DNA of 64,000 nucleotides from Oribacterium sp. (GCA_004554245.1 SFND01000001.1:137795-201794), one strand, 5' to 3'; counted from the stretch's first letter, positions 43,538 to 52,940 are shown. Numbers and translations are program-made. Notes: generated from the letters alone by a model not told the origin.

Positions 43538-44239
43538 ATGGATGAGGATAAGAAGAACATACTGATTATAGAGGATGAGCAGTCGATTGCGGAGCTGGAG
43601 CGGGATTATCTGGAGATTTCCGGCTTTTCCGTCGATATCGCATCCGATGGTGATACCGGTCTTCAGAAGGCACTGGAGGGCGACTATGCAATCATCATCC
43701 TGGATCTGATGCTGCCGGGAAAGGACGGCTTCCAGGTATGTAAGGAGGTCCGGGAGATGAAGGATATACCGATCATCATCGTTTCTGCACGGAAGGATGA
43801 TATCGATAAGATCCGAGGACTTGGTCTCGGCGCCGATGATTATGTGACGAAGCCGTTTTCTGCATCGGAGATGGTGGCCCGGGTGAAGGCGCATATGGCA
43901 CGGTATGCACGTCTCGTCGGCAGCGGCCGGGAGGAGAGCGGGGTTATCGAGATTCATGGACTGAAGATCGATCCGAGTGCCCGCCGCGTATTCGTGAACG
44001 GAGAGGAGCGGACCTTTACGACGAAGGAGTTCGACCTTCTCTGCTTCCTCGCCTCGCATCCGAATCATGTATACACGAAGGCGGAGCTCTTCAAGGAGAT
44101 CTGGAAGATGGATTCCGTCGGTGACATCGCGACCGTCACGGTGCATATCAAGAAGATCCGCGAGAAGATCGAGATGGATTCTGCGAAGCCACAGTATATC
44201 GAAACCATCTGGGGTGTCGGATACCGCTTTAAGGTCTGA
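43538..44239 (+). CDS. OmpR-family response regulator
   Basis: DNA-binding regulator of 233 residues. Receiver domain with the acidic pair in IEDEQ, phospho-acceptor Asp56 in IILDLMLPG, and Lys in VSARKDD; the winged-helix output domain (about 130-233) ends YIETIWGVGYRFKV. GGAGGCG precedes the ATG, three bases after the kinase stop. Stimulus and targets are unknown. A terminator follows. Confidence 0.93.
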   Translation: MDEDKKNILIIEDEQSIAELERDYLEISGFSVDIASDGDTGLQKALEGDYAIIILDLMLPGKDGFQVCKEVREMKDIPIIIVSARKDDIDKIRGLGLGADDYVTKPFSASEMVARVKAHMARYARLVGSGREESGVIEIHGLKIDPSARRVFVNGEERTFTTKEFDLLCFLASHPNHVYTKAELFKEIWKMDSVGDIATVTVHIKKIREKIEMDSAKPQYIETIWGVGYRFKV

Positions 44240-44261
44240 CCGTGAGCTGTCCAGATTTATA

Positions 44262-44310
44262 AAGCCTTTGAAATTCTTTGATTTACGATGGAATTTCTTA
44301 GGCTTTTTTG
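44262..44310 (+). terminator. terminator of the two-component operon
   Basis: AAGCCT and GAAATTC pair with GAATTTC and AGGCTT, followed by T6. Confidence 0.8.
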
Positions 44311-44331
44311 CGTGGAAAAAATAATTCGAGA

Positions 44332-44388
44332 TGTAAACGTTTACATTTTCTGTTCAGACTTTACTAACAATTTTTCCTAAAGTATAAT
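44332..44388 (+). promoter_or_regulatory. ppdK promoter with upstream cre site
   Basis: TGTAAACGTTTACA (44332-44345) is a perfect palindrome that fits the CcpA cre consensus. It ends 14 bases before TTTACT (44360-44365), 17 bases, TATAAT (44383-44388). cre sites upstream of the -35 often mediate activation by CcpA, whereas sites over or after the promoter repress. Confidence 0.75.
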
Positions 44389-44446
44389 TCGAATAGAGAT
44401 TTTTCCTCGACATGGGTTAAATCGTATGAGTCGTTTTGCAGAGATC

Positions 44447-44472
44447 GCCGTCCATGTGTACGGCCTTTTTTT
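44447..44472 (+). terminator. terminator-like hairpin in the ppdK leader
   Basis: GCCGT-CCATGTGT-ACGGC then C and seven T, within the roughly 120-base leader. ACATGG (44410-44415), earlier in the leader, could pair with the loop sequence CCATGT. That would suit an attenuator. The stem is only five bp, so termination may be weak. Confidence 0.45.
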
Positions 44473-44516
44473 AAGAGATGCACTCATCAACATACATAGG
44501 ATTAGGAGGATAAGCG

Positions 44517-47150
44517 ATGGCTAAGAAATGGGTTTACTTGTTCACGGAGGGTAACGCAGACATGCGTGAGCTTCTGGGTGGTAAGGGTGCAAACCTTGCA
44601 GAGATGACCAATATCGGTCTCCCGGTTCCACAGGGTTTCACCATCACGACAGAGGCCTGCACACAGTACTACGAGGACGGTCGTGAGATCAATGCGGAGA
44701 TCATGGGTCAGATCGACGAGCATATCGAAAAGATGGAGGAGATTACCGGTAAGAAGTTCGGTGATCACGAGAATCCGCTTCTGGTATCGGTACGTTCCGG
44801 TGCACGTGCTTCCATGCCGGGTATGATGGACACCATTCTGAACCTTGGTCTTAACGAGGACGTTGTAAAGGTTCTTTCTGAGAAGTCCGGTAACCCACGT
44901 TGGGCATGGGATTCCTACAGAAGATTTATTCAGATGTACTCAGATGTCGTTATGGAAGTTTCCAAGAGCGAGTTTGAGAAGCTGATCGATAAGAAGAAGG
45001 AAGAGAAGGGCGTAAAGCTAGATGTCGAGCTGAGCGCAGAGGATCTTCATGATCTCGCAGAGCAGTTCAAGGCGAAGTATAAGGAAGCACTCGGTGAGGA
45101 CTTCCCGGCAGACCCGAAGGCACAGCTCTATGGCGCAATCAAGGCCGTATTCCGTTCATGGGATAACCCACGTGCAAACGTTTATCGTCGTGACAATGAT
45201 ATCCCATATTCCTGGGGTACTGCTGTAAACGTACAGTCCATGGCATTCGGTAACATGGGTGATGACTGTGGTACCGGTGTAGCCTTCACGAGAGATCCGG
45301 CTACCGGTGCAAAGGGCCTCTTCGGTGAGTTCCTTACGAACGCACAGGGCGAGGACGTTGTCGCAGGTGTTCGTACGCCGATGCACATCCAGGAGATGGA
45401 GCAGAAGTTCCCGGAGGCATTCGCAGAGTTCGTAAAGGTATGCGAGACCCTCGAGAAGCATTATAGAGATATGCAGGATATGGAGTTTACCGTTGAGCAC
45501 GGTAAGCTGTACATGCTGCAGACCAGAAATGGTAAGAGAACCGCACAGGCTGCGCTGAAGATCGCCTGCGACCTCGTAGATGAGGGCATGAGAAGCGAGA
45601 AGGAAGCCGTTGCGATGATCGATCCACGTAACCTCGATACACTTCTTCACCCGCAGTTCGATAAGGATGCGCTGAAGGCAGCGGTTCCGATGGGTAAGGG
45701 CCTCGGTGCTTCCCCAGGAGCGGCATGTGGTAAGGTCGTCTTCACTGCAGAGGATGCAGAGGCGTGGAACGCACGTGGCGAGAAGGTGATTCTCGTTCGT
45801 CTCGAGACTTCCCCAGAGGATATCACAGGTATGAAGTCTTCCGAGGGTATCCTGACCGTTCGTGGCGGTATGACCAGCCATGCAGCCGTTGTTGCCCGTG
45901 GTATGGGTGAGTGCTGCGTATCCGGCTGCGGTGATATCGTGATGGATGAGGAGAACAAGAAGTTCACACTCGGCGGAAAGACCATCAAGGAGGGAGATTT
46001 CATTTCCATCGATGGTACAACCGGTAACATCTACGAGGGTAAGATCGCTACCGTAGATGCTCAGATTTCCGGCGACTTCGGTCGTATCATGGGCTGGGCT
46101 GATAAGTATAGAAAGCTCGGCGTAAGAACCAACGCGGATACACCGCGCGATGCTGCAAAGGCACGTGAGCTCGGTGCGGAGGGTATCGGCCTCTGCCGTA
46201 CAGAGCACATGTTCTTCGACCCGGAGAGAATCGAAGCATTCCGTGAGATGATCTGCTCCGATACGGTTGAAGAGCGTAAGAAGGCACTCGAGAAGATCGA
46301 GCCGTATCAGCAGGATGACTTCAGACAGCTCTTCGAGGCGATGGAAGGCAACCCTGTTACCATTCGTTTCCTGGATCCGCCTCTTCACGAGTTCGTTCCG
46401 ACCACGGAGCCGGAGATCAAAGCACTTGCAGAGAAGATGGGCAAGACGGTTGAGCAGATCAAGGCGATCATTACCGGTCTCCACGAGTTCAACCCGATGA
46501 TGGGTCACAGAGGATGCCGTCTGACCGTAACCTATCCTGAGATCGCAGTTATGCAGACACAGGCGATCATCCGTGCAGCCATCGAGGTAAAGAAAGCACA
46601 TGCTGACTGGAACCTCGTTCCGGAGATCATGATTCCGCTCGTTGGCGAGGTGAAGGAGTTCAAGTTCGTGAAGGACATCGTCGTAAAGACCGCAGACGAG
46701 GAAATCGCAGCGGCTGGCGTAGAGCTCAAGTATGAGGTTGGTACCATGATCGAGATCCCGAGAGCTGCTCTTACAGCTGACGAGATCGCTGCAGAGGCTG
46801 ATTTCTTCTGCTTCGGTACAAACGACCTTACACAGATGACCTTCGGCTTCTCACGTGATGATGCCGGTAAGTTCCTGAACAGCTACTATGACACCAAGAT
46901 CTACGAGCAGGATCCGTTCGCAAAGCTCGATCAGAAGGGTGTTGGTAAGCTCATGGATATGTCACTGAAGCTTGGTAAGCCGGTGAACCCGAACCTCCAC
47001 TGCGGTATCTGCGGCGAGCACGGCGGCGATCCTTCTTCTGTAGAGTTCTGCCACAACATCGGCCTCGACTATGTATCCTGCTCACCGTTCCGTGTACCGG
47101 TAGCAAGACTTGCAGCAGCACAGGCTGAGATCAACAATCCGAGAAAGTAA
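44517..47150 (+). CDS. ppdK: pyruvate, phosphate dikinase
   Basis: Interconverts PEP, AMP and PPi with pyruvate, ATP and Pi; in anaerobes it works in glycolysis or gluconeogenesis. The 877 residues have the nucleotide-binding domain (GGKGANLAEM near the start, SVRSGARASMPGMMDT), the swivelling phosphohistidine domain with His455 in GGMTSHAAVVARGMG (same number as in the Clostridium symbiosum enzyme), and the PEP barrel with LCRTEHMFF, GHRGCRL and catalytic Cys in HCGICGEHGG. GGAGGA precedes the ATG. Leader and cre site suggest carbon control. No PPDK regulatory kinase is adjacent. Confidence 0.98.
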   Translation: MAKKWVYLFTEGNADMRELLGGKGANLAEMTNIGLPVPQGFTITTEACTQYYEDGREINAEIMGQIDEHIEKMEEITGKKFGDHENPLLVSVRSGARASMPGMMDTILNLGLNEDVVKVLSEKSGNPRWAWDSYRRFIQMYSDVVMEVSKSEFEKLIDKKKEEKGVKLDVELSAEDLHDLAEQFKAKYKEALGEDFPADPKAQLYGAIKAVFRSWDNPRANVYRRDNDIPYSWGTAVNVQSMAFGNMGDDCGTGVAFTRDPATGAKGLFGEFLTNAQGEDVVAGVRTPMHIQEMEQKFPEAFAEFVKVCETLEKHYRDMQDMEFTVEHGKLYMLQTRNGKRTAQAALKIACDLVDEGMRSEKEAVAMIDPRNLDTLLHPQFDKDALKAAVPMGKGLGASPGAACGKVVFTAEDAEAWNARGEKVILVRLETSPEDITGMKSSEGILTVRGGMTSHAAVVARGMGECCVSGCGDIVMDEENKKFTLGGKTIKEGDFISIDGTTGNIYEGKIATVDAQISGDFGRIMGWADKYRKLGVRTNADTPRDAAKARELGAEGIGLCRTEHMFFDPERIEAFREMICSDTVEERKKALEKIEPYQQDDFRQLFEAMEGNPVTIRFLDPPLHEFVPTTEPEIKALAEKMGKTVEQIKAIITGLHEFNPMMGHRGCRLTVTYPEIAVMQTQAIIRAAIEVKKAHADWNLVPEIMIPLVGEVKEFKFVKDIVVKTADEEIAAAGVELKYEVGTMIEIPRAALTADEIAAEADFFCFGTNDLTQMTFGFSRDDAGKFLNSYYDTKIYEQDPFAKLDQKGVGKLMDMSLKLGKPVNPNLHCGICGEHGGDPSSVEFCHNIGLDYVSCSPFRVPVARLAAAQAEINNPRK

Positions 47151-47184
47151 TTTCACAGGATCGTGGATTAAATAAGTGATGATA

Positions 47185-47222
47185 AACACCGGAGACTGTC
47201 CTCGACATTCTCCGGTGTTTTA
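47185..47222 (+). terminator. ppdK terminator
   Basis: AACACCGGAGA and TCTCCGGTGTT form an 11-bp stem, followed by TTAT. Confidence 0.88.
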
Positions 47223-47253
47223 TATCGTACACAGGTATGGACAGGGGGGAATT

Positions 47254-47802
47254 ATGGCTGGAGATCATAGCGGACTAAATAAAGAAGAAATGAAAAACAT
47301 CGCGCTGATCGGTTTTATGGGTGCCGGAAAAACGACAGTATCACATGCACTCAGAGCACTGTATGGACTGACAGAGATCGATACGGATCAGGAAATCGTG
47401 CGCCAGGAGGGACGCCCGATTACGGAGATTTTTGCGACGGATGGAGAGGCGTATTTCCGGCAGCTTGAGCACGACGTGGTGCTGCGTTTTCAGGATGTGC
47501 ATGCGGCGGTGATCTCCTGTGGCGGGGGTCTCGTGATGAATCCGGAAAATGTTAAAAATCTGCGTACATCCTGCATCATTGTTTTTCTGACGGCGACCCC
47601 GGAGACGACGCTCCTTCGGGTGAAGGATTCTGCGGATCGTCCGATCCTGAACGGACATATGGATGTCGCGTATATCCGTATGTTGCAGGAGAAGCGCCGG
47701 CCGGCGTATGAGGCGGCAGCGGATATATGCGTCGCGACGGACGGGAAGGATGTGGAGACGATCTGCTGTGAAATTATGCAGAAAATGAAGGATTTCTCAT
47801 AA
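47254..47802 (+). CDS. aroK: shikimate kinase
   Basis: Phosphorylates shikimate in aromatic amino-acid synthesis; 182 residues from the ATG at 47254 after GGGGGG (Met13 at 47290 is a possible alternative that matches the family start more exactly). Walker A GFMGAGKTT, the shikimate-binding EIDTDQEIV and SCGGGLVMNPENV, and the lid arginines in RPILNG are present. No other aro gene is near. A terminator follows. Confidence 0.9.
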   Translation: MAGDHSGLNKEEMKNIALIGFMGAGKTTVSHALRALYGLTEIDTDQEIVRQEGRPITEIFATDGEAYFRQLEHDVVLRFQDVHAAVISCGGGLVMNPENVKNLRTSCIIVFLTATPETTLLRVKDSADRPILNGHMDVAYIRMLQEKRRPAYEAAADICVATDGKDVETICCEIMQKMKDFS

Positions 47803-47820
47803 TTATATAAATAGTACAGG

Positions 47821-47862
47821 ACCGCGTTATTGTGTTGAAAAGTGCGCAATAACGCGGTTTTT
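47821..47862 (+). terminator. aroK terminator
   Basis: ACCGCGTTATTG and CAATAACGCGGT form a 12-bp stem with a T-run. Confidence 0.92.
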
Positions 47863-48014
47863 GTATGCTGCTTTTGGCGCTTATTCTGCGCCAGTTTATA
47901 TTTTTTTTATAATTTTGTTGCGAAATTAACGAAGCTATAATATAATTTTCACGAATAAGACATATTCTACTCGCGAATAATCGTCATGTTTTACACAGAT
48001 TGTGAGGATAGAAA

Positions 48015-49334
48015 ATGAATCATCAGGAAGTGAATAAGGAACTGCTCCATTTTCTGGATCATAGCCCGAATGCATTTTATGCAGTAGCCAATATGCAGAA
48101 GGAACTCGAGGACGCCGGTTTCACCCGCCTCTATGAGGGCTGCCCGTGGACACTGTCCGAGGGCCATGGCTACTATGTGACACGGAACGATTCGGCCATC
48201 ATCGCCTTTCGTATACCGGAGGGTGAGTATAAGGGCTTCCAGATCATGGCGAGCCACTGCGATTCACCGGTTTTTAAGATCAAGACGAACGCAGAGATCG
48301 TCGTGGACAACAGCTATGTCAAGCTGAATGTCGAGAAGTATGGCGGTATGCTCTGTGCACCATGGCTGGATCGTCCGCTTTCCGTTGCCGGTCGTGTAGT
48401 CGTTCAGACGGAGGAGGGCATCGCGACGAAGCTGGTCAATGTTGATCGGGATCTTCTCATCATTCCGAACGTGGCGATCCATATGAATCGTCAGGTCAAT
48501 GACGGTTATGCATTTAATGCACAGGTGGATATGCTGCCGCTGTTCTGTGAGCAGGGTGAGGAGAAGAACCAGTTCATGCAGCTGATCGCAGACGAGGCAG
48601 CTGTGCAGGTGGAGGACATCCTGGATACGGATCTCTTCCTGTATAACCGCATGAAGGGAACGACGCTCGGCCTCCATGGCGAGTTCATCGCAAGTGGACG
48701 TCTGGATGATCTCCAGTGTGCATTTGCATCTCTGAAGGGCTTCCTCGCGGCCGAGCTGAAACAGTCCATCGCTGTTCACTGTGTCTATGATAACGAGGAG
48801 GTCGGCTCCGGTACGAAACAGGGTGCCGCCAGCACCTTCCTGAAAGATACACTCCAGCGCATCAGCCGCGCGATGGGACGCAGCGAGGAGCAGTACCTCA
48901 TGAGCATCGCTTCGAGCTTCATGGTATCTGCAGATAATGCACATGCCGTGCATCCGAACCATGCCGAGAAGGCAGATCCGACCAACCGCCCGTATATGAA
49001 CCGGGGAATCGTCATCAAGTACAGCGCGAACCAGAAGTATACGACCGATGGTGTTTCCGGCGCTGTGATGCGCGCGATCTGTAAGAAGGCAGCTGTGCCA
49101 TGTCAGACCTTCACCAACCGCTCCGATATGCTCGGCGGCTCGACGCTGGGAAATATTTCGCAGGCGCAGGTTGCGCTGAACACCGTCGATATCGGACTGC
49201 CACAGCTCGCGATGCACTCTCCGTATGAGACGGCCGGTGCGCGGGATACCGCGTATCTGATCGAGGCGGCGCGGGTACTGTTCAGCTCGAGCTTTGAAGG
49301 AAACGGGGACGGCAATTACAGACTGATCTTCTGA
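48015..49334 (+). CDS. M18 family aspartyl/leucyl aminopeptidase
   Basis: Dinuclear-zinc cytoplasmic aminopeptidase of 439 residues, TET-forming family. ASHCDSPVFK near residue 80 carries the first metal ligands, YDNEEVGSGTKQGA the catalytic Glu and bridging site, and SADNAHAVHPNHAEK and MHSPYETAGARD the remaining ligands. It lies alone between terminator-like hairpins. Substrate preference (acidic versus neutral N-terminal residues) cannot be read from the sequence. Confidence 0.94.
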   Translation: MNHQEVNKELLHFLDHSPNAFYAVANMQKELEDAGFTRLYEGCPWTLSEGHGYYVTRNDSAIIAFRIPEGEYKGFQIMASHCDSPVFKIKTNAEIVVDNSYVKLNVEKYGGMLCAPWLDRPLSVAGRVVVQTEEGIATKLVNVDRDLLIIPNVAIHMNRQVNDGYAFNAQVDMLPLFCEQGEEKNQFMQLIADEAAVQVEDILDTDLFLYNRMKGTTLGLHGEFIASGRLDDLQCAFASLKGFLAAELKQSIAVHCVYDNEEVGSGTKQGAASTFLKDTLQRISRAMGRSEEQYLMSIASSFMVSADNAHAVHPNHAEKADPTNRPYMNRGIVIKYSANQKYTTDGVSGAVMRAICKKAAVPCQTFTNRSDMLGGSTLGNISQAQVALNTVDIGLPQLAMHSPYETAGARDTAYLIEAARVLFSSSFEGNGDGNYRLIF

Positions 49335-49398
49335 TCATGATCATGTGTGGATGAGCCCGTGGAACAGGCGAATGCTGATCACCGGGCTTTCAAAACAA

Positions 49399-49422
49399 AG
49401 CGAAATCTGAATTCGTTTCGCT
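49399..49422 (+). other. hairpin upstream of the permease gene
   Basis: AGCGAAA and TTTCGCT form a seven-bp stem with an inner GAATTC dyad, 24 bases before the permease start. It may shape the leader; there is no T-run. Confidence 0.45.
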
Positions 49423-49446
49423 AAACAACAAAAAAGGAGTATACAT

Positions 49447-50874
49447 ATGGATTCAAAACACATTAAATGGACGACGCTCGCGTTCATGGCGTTTTCGACG
49501 GTCTGGGGCTTCGGAAATGTACTGAACGGATTCATCTACTTCAACGGTATCCAGGTTATTTTCAGCTGGATCCTCATGTTTGCGCTTTACTTCGTACCAT
49601 ACGCACTGATGGTCGGTGAGCTGGGTTCCGCATTTAAGGAGTCCGGTGGTGGTGTGAGCTCATGGATTCTGAAGACGACAGGACCGAAGCTTGCGTACTA
49701 TGCAGGCTGGACCTACTGGGCATGCCATATCACCTACATCGCAAGTAAGTCCTCCGGTGGTCTGAAGGCATTGAGCTGGGCTGTGTTCCGTAACGCGGAA
49801 GCATACGATACCTTCCCTACACTGGCAGTACAGCTGATCACCTTCTGTATCCTGATTCTGTTCTGCTATATCGCAAGCCGTGGTCTGAACCCGCTGAAGA
49901 AGATGGCGACACTGGCAGGTACCAGCATGTTCATCATGTCCATCCTCTACATCATCATGATGTTCGGTGCGCGTGCCATCAATCCGGCTTCTTCCTTCGT
50001 GACACTGGATTTCAGTGCGAAGAACCTGATTCCGACCTTCGACTGGAAGTACTTCACCTCCCTGTCCATCCTGGTTTTCGCTGTCGGTGGCTGTGAGAAG
50101 ATCTCTCCGTATGTTAATAAGGTAGAGAACCCGAGCAAGGGCTTCCCGCGTGCGATGATTAGCCTGGCGATCATGGTTGTGATCTGTGCGATTCTCGGTA
50201 CCATCGCGATGGGCATGATGTTCGATCCGACCATCATCAACGAGTCCAAGGAGAGCTTCAACTCCTATAACTCGAACGGTTCCTACTGGGCATTCCAGAG
50301 ACTGGGCGAGTACTATCATATGGGTGACAGCCTGATGATCATTTACGCACTCTGCAACGCGGTAGGTCAGCTTTCCACGCTTGTCATCAGTATCGATGCA
50401 CCGCTTCGTATGCTGTTTGACAACGAGGATGCGCGTGAGTTTATCCCGTCGAAGCTTCTCAGACAGAATGATAAGGGTGCCTATGTCAACGGTATCAAGA
50501 TGGTTGCGGTTCTTTCCGGTGCTATCATCCTCGTACAGTCCTTCGTTCCTGGTGCAGCGACCGTTCTGAAGCAGCTCACCAAGCTGAACTCCGTATGTAT
50601 GCCGATGCGTTATCTCTGGGTATTTGCAGCGTACATCGCACTTCGTAAGGCGGAGGACAGGTTCAAGCCGGAGTATCGTTTCGTGAAGAATCATAACGTG
50701 GCTATGTTCTTCGGCTGCTGGTGCTTCTTCGTGACCGCGGCGAGCTGTCTGCTCGGTGTTTATGATGAAGACCTGTTCACCATGTGTCTCAACATCATCA
50801 CACCGTGCGTACTGACAGCACTCGGTATCATCCTTCCGATTCTGAAGAAGAGAGAGGATGCAGCGAAGGCCTGA
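49447..50874 (+). CDS. APC-family amino acid permease (YjeM-like)
   Basis: Integral membrane transporter of 475 residues with about 12 hydrophobic segments. The first segment has FMAFSTVWGFGN, a form of the APC helix-1 glycine motif; the early GELGSAFKESGGGVSSWI also fits the glutamate/GABA-antiporter and YjeM subgroups. Substrate not determinable. AAAGGAG precedes the ATG. Its last 17 coding bases-or-so are partly repeated 40 bases further on, in the spacer before the SDR gene. Confidence 0.87.
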   Translation: MDSKHIKWTTLAFMAFSTVWGFGNVLNGFIYFNGIQVIFSWILMFALYFVPYALMVGELGSAFKESGGGVSSWILKTTGPKLAYYAGWTYWACHITYIASKSSGGLKALSWAVFRNAEAYDTFPTLAVQLITFCILILFCYIASRGLNPLKKMATLAGTSMFIMSILYIIMMFGARAINPASSFVTLDFSAKNLIPTFDWKYFTSLSILVFAVGGCEKISPYVNKVENPSKGFPRAMISLAIMVVICAILGTIAMGMMFDPTIINESKESFNSYNSNGSYWAFQRLGEYYHMGDSLMIIYALCNAVGQLSTLVISIDAPLRMLFDNEDAREFIPSKLLRQNDKGAYVNGIKMVAVLSGAIILVQSFVPGAATVLKQLTKLNSVCMPMRYLWVFAAYIALRKAEDRFKPEYRFVKNHNVAMFFGCWCFFVTAASCLLGVYDEDLFTMCLNIITPCVLTALGIILPILKKREDAAKA

Positions 50875-50907
50875 TCCTTCAGATGCTGAAAGAGAGGATG
50901 CAGCGAA
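50851..50907 (+). repeat. 17-base direct repeat at the permease 3' end
   Basis: AGAGAGGATGCAGCGAA occurs at 50851-50867 in the permease coding end and again at 50891-50907 just after its stop. It looks like a small local duplication. Confidence 0.85.
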
Positions 50908-51172
50908 AGGCATCATGGCGTATGCCCGGAAAGCATCTACAGGAAAACAGATACAAAATGCTTTGCCAGGATGTAGAGAAATCTGCATCTTGGCAAATTT
51001 TGACAAGAAAAGTGAACCGGTTTACCGCAACATTCACAAACTTTGTGAAGAGTGCCTGTGAAGGCTTGAACCGGGGTACCAAATCAACTATGATGATGCT
51101 GGTATGGATGTATTCAGGCATCGTGCCTGAGAACATAGAAGTAAGAAAAATGGAAGAAAAAGGAGATTTGTT
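50875..51172 (+). promoter_or_regulatory. regulatory interval before the SDR gene
   Basis: No credible gene. After the direct repeat it holds two dyads: GTGAACCGGTTTAC (51012-51025, near-palindromic, LacI-family-like) and TTCACAAA-C-TTTGTGAA (51033-51049, perfect). A promoter TTGAAC (51066-51071), 17 bases, TATGAT (51089-51094) follows, then a perfect hairpin TCAGGCA-TCG-TGCCTGA (51114-51130) in the leader. This looks like a regulated promoter for the SDR gene. Confidence 0.6.
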
Positions 51173-52045
51173 ATGGCTGGAATTCTTGATAAGTTCAGAC
51201 TTGATGGCAAGGTTGCATGGGTAACCGGCGCATCCTATGGACTGGGTCTTGCATATGCGAAGGCATTTGCTGAGGCTGGCGCAAAGAAGGTCGTTTTCAA
51301 TGATATCAATCAGGAGCTCGTAGACAGAGGTATCGCAGAGTACCAGAAGCTCGGCATCGATGCATACGGTGTCGTATGTGATGTTACGAACGAGGAGCAG
51401 GTAAACGCACTCGTGAAGGATATCGAGGAGAAGTTCGGTGGTGTTGATATCCTGGTAAATAATGCCGGCATCATCAAGAGAATCCCGATGGTTGAGATGA
51501 CGAAGCAGCAGTGGGATCAGGTTATCAATGTCGATCTCACCGGTCCTTTCCTCTGCGCAAAGGCTGTCCTTCCAGGCATGATCAAGAAGGGCTACGGCAA
51601 GATCATCAACGCATGCTCCATGATGTCTGAGCTTGGTCGTGAGACGGTATCTGCTTATGCAGCTGCCAAGGGCGGCCTCAAGATGCTCACAAAGAACATC
51701 TGCTCTGAGTATGGTCAGTACAACATTCAGTGTAACGCGATCGGACCGGGCTACATCGCTACTCCGCAGACTGCTCCGCTTCGTGCAAAGCAGGCAGACG
51801 GTTCCATGGCTCCGTTTGATCGTTTCATCCGTTCGAAGACACCTGCACAGCGCTGGGGCGAGACAGAGGACCTCGAGGGTCTCGCTGTATTCCTCGCTTC
51901 TCCGGCATCTGACTTCATCAACGGTCAGGTCGTATACATCGATGGTGGTATCCTCGCGTACATCGGTCAGGATCCTAGCCAGCTCGATGAGTCCAAGTTC
52001 CAGGACGTTACAGGCGTTGAGGATATCAAGGTAGCAGATCACTGA
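51173..52045 (+). CDS. SDR oxidoreductase, gluconate 5-dehydrogenase-like
   Basis: Classical short-chain dehydrogenase of 290 residues. TGASYGLGLA binds the dinucleotide, NNAG (residues near 95) is conserved, and the catalytic set is Ser in SMMSE, Tyr and Lys in YAAAKGG. Closest in appearance to gluconate 5-dehydrogenase (IdnO/Gno) and 2-deoxy-gluconate 3-dehydrogenase (KduD), including the start FRLDGKVAWVTGAS. AAAAAGGAG precedes the ATG. Two operator-like dyads upstream suggest sugar-acid induction. No kinase or lyase gene is adjacent. Confidence 0.87.
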   Translation: MAGILDKFRLDGKVAWVTGASYGLGLAYAKAFAEAGAKKVVFNDINQELVDRGIAEYQKLGIDAYGVVCDVTNEEQVNALVKDIEEKFGGVDILVNNAGIIKRIPMVEMTKQQWDQVINVDLTGPFLCAKAVLPGMIKKGYGKIINACSMMSELGRETVSAYAAAKGGLKMLTKNICSEYGQYNIQCNAIGPGYIATPQTAPLRAKQADGSMAPFDRFIRSKTPAQRWGETEDLEGLAVFLASPASDFINGQVVYIDGGILAYIGQDPSQLDESKFQDVTGVEDIKVADH

Positions 52046-52067
52046 TCTTGGTTTTCTGGATACGTTC

Positions 52068-52101
52068 ACGAGAGACTGCTGCGGCAGTCTCTCGTTTTCT
52101 T
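52068..52101 (+). terminator. SDR gene terminator
   Basis: ACGAGAGACTGC and GCAGTCTCTCGT form a 12-bp stem with a TGCG loop, then a T-rich tract. Confidence 0.92.
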
Positions 52102-52163
52102 TTAGTAGAAAATATGCTACACTGCATGAGAGAAGGCAGACAGGAAAACCAGGAGGTTTATAT

Positions 52164-52940
52164 ATGGCAGATTATACTGAAAGAGCCAACCAGAAGCTGG
52201 TTGACGCGATCCATGCACTGAAGGCATCAAATGGTGAAAACACAGGTGCGGAGCAGATCGTGATGGAGGAGATGGCGGGTGCTGAGTTCATCATGCCGGT
52301 ACGTATCGTCGGCGAGAAGGCACGTGAGCGTAAGCTTCTGTATGGTGTCACCGCAAACAAGGACGGTGCACACTTCTACATGGTATTCACGAGCCGGGCA
52401 AATCTGAAGGCATGGTTTAAGAGCGAGCCGGTACAGAGCGTGAAGCACAGCTTCGAGGAGGCGGCCGATATCGCGATGAACGATCGGCAGATCTACGGCT
52501 TCGTTCTGAACCCGGGTACGGATGATTTCATCGTCGCCCGTGAGATGATCATCGATCTTCGCACGAAGATCAAGGGCGCTGAGCTCGGACTCGAGGGTGA
52601 GAAGTCCAGCGCAGACGAAGACATCATTTTCAAGAATGTCCGGGAGGATCAGACGACAGCGGATCTTCTGAATGCACTGACCGGTGCGATGCGGAGCGAT
52701 CGTAATGTGGCGGCGGGGTACATCCGTGACATGGTCCGCAATGGACACACGGATTACTGCGTTATCGTTCGTCACATCGGTTCGATGGATGAGACCTTCC
52801 CGAGACTGATGGCAGCGGCACGTCGTGCCAGCCGTGGACGCTCTGTGGCACTTCTGTCGGCACGTGCGCCGATCGCGGCGAAGGCGATCGAGGGTCAGCA
52901 GCCGTTCTATCAGAGAGCGTTTAAGATCGTCGAGCAGTAA
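52164..52940 (+). CDS. SseB-like protein
   Basis: A 258-residue soluble protein. The N-terminal half fits the SseB N-terminal domain (LVDAIHALK, EFIMPVRIV, FYMVFTSRANLKAW, GFVLNPGTDDFIVARE). The second half (about 150-258) resembles the SseB C-terminal domain only loosely. SseB was named for enhanced serine sensitivity in E. coli and its function is unclear. CAGGAGG precedes the ATG. Confidence 0.75.
   Translation: MADYTERANQKLVDAIHALKASNGENTGAEQIVMEEMAGAEFIMPVRIVGEKARERKLLYGVTANKDGAHFYMVFTSRANLKAWFKSEPVQSVKHSFEEAADIAMNDRQIYGFVLNPGTDDFIVAREMIIDLRTKIKGAELGLEGEKSSADEDIIFKNVREDQTTADLLNALTGAMRSDRNVAAGYIRDMVRNGHTDYCVIVRHIGSMDETFPRLMAAARRASRGRSVALLSARAPIAAKAIEGQQPFYQRAFKIVEQ

Noticed and set aside
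45156..46601. A 481-codon minus-strand frame inside ppdK
   Set aside because: It is antisense to conserved PPDK motifs, with composition typical of a reverse-strand shadow and no start signal.
50784..51224. A 146-codon plus-strand frame bridging the permease and SDR genes
   Set aside because: It overlaps both real genes in another frame and runs through operator and promoter sequences; no ribosome binding site.
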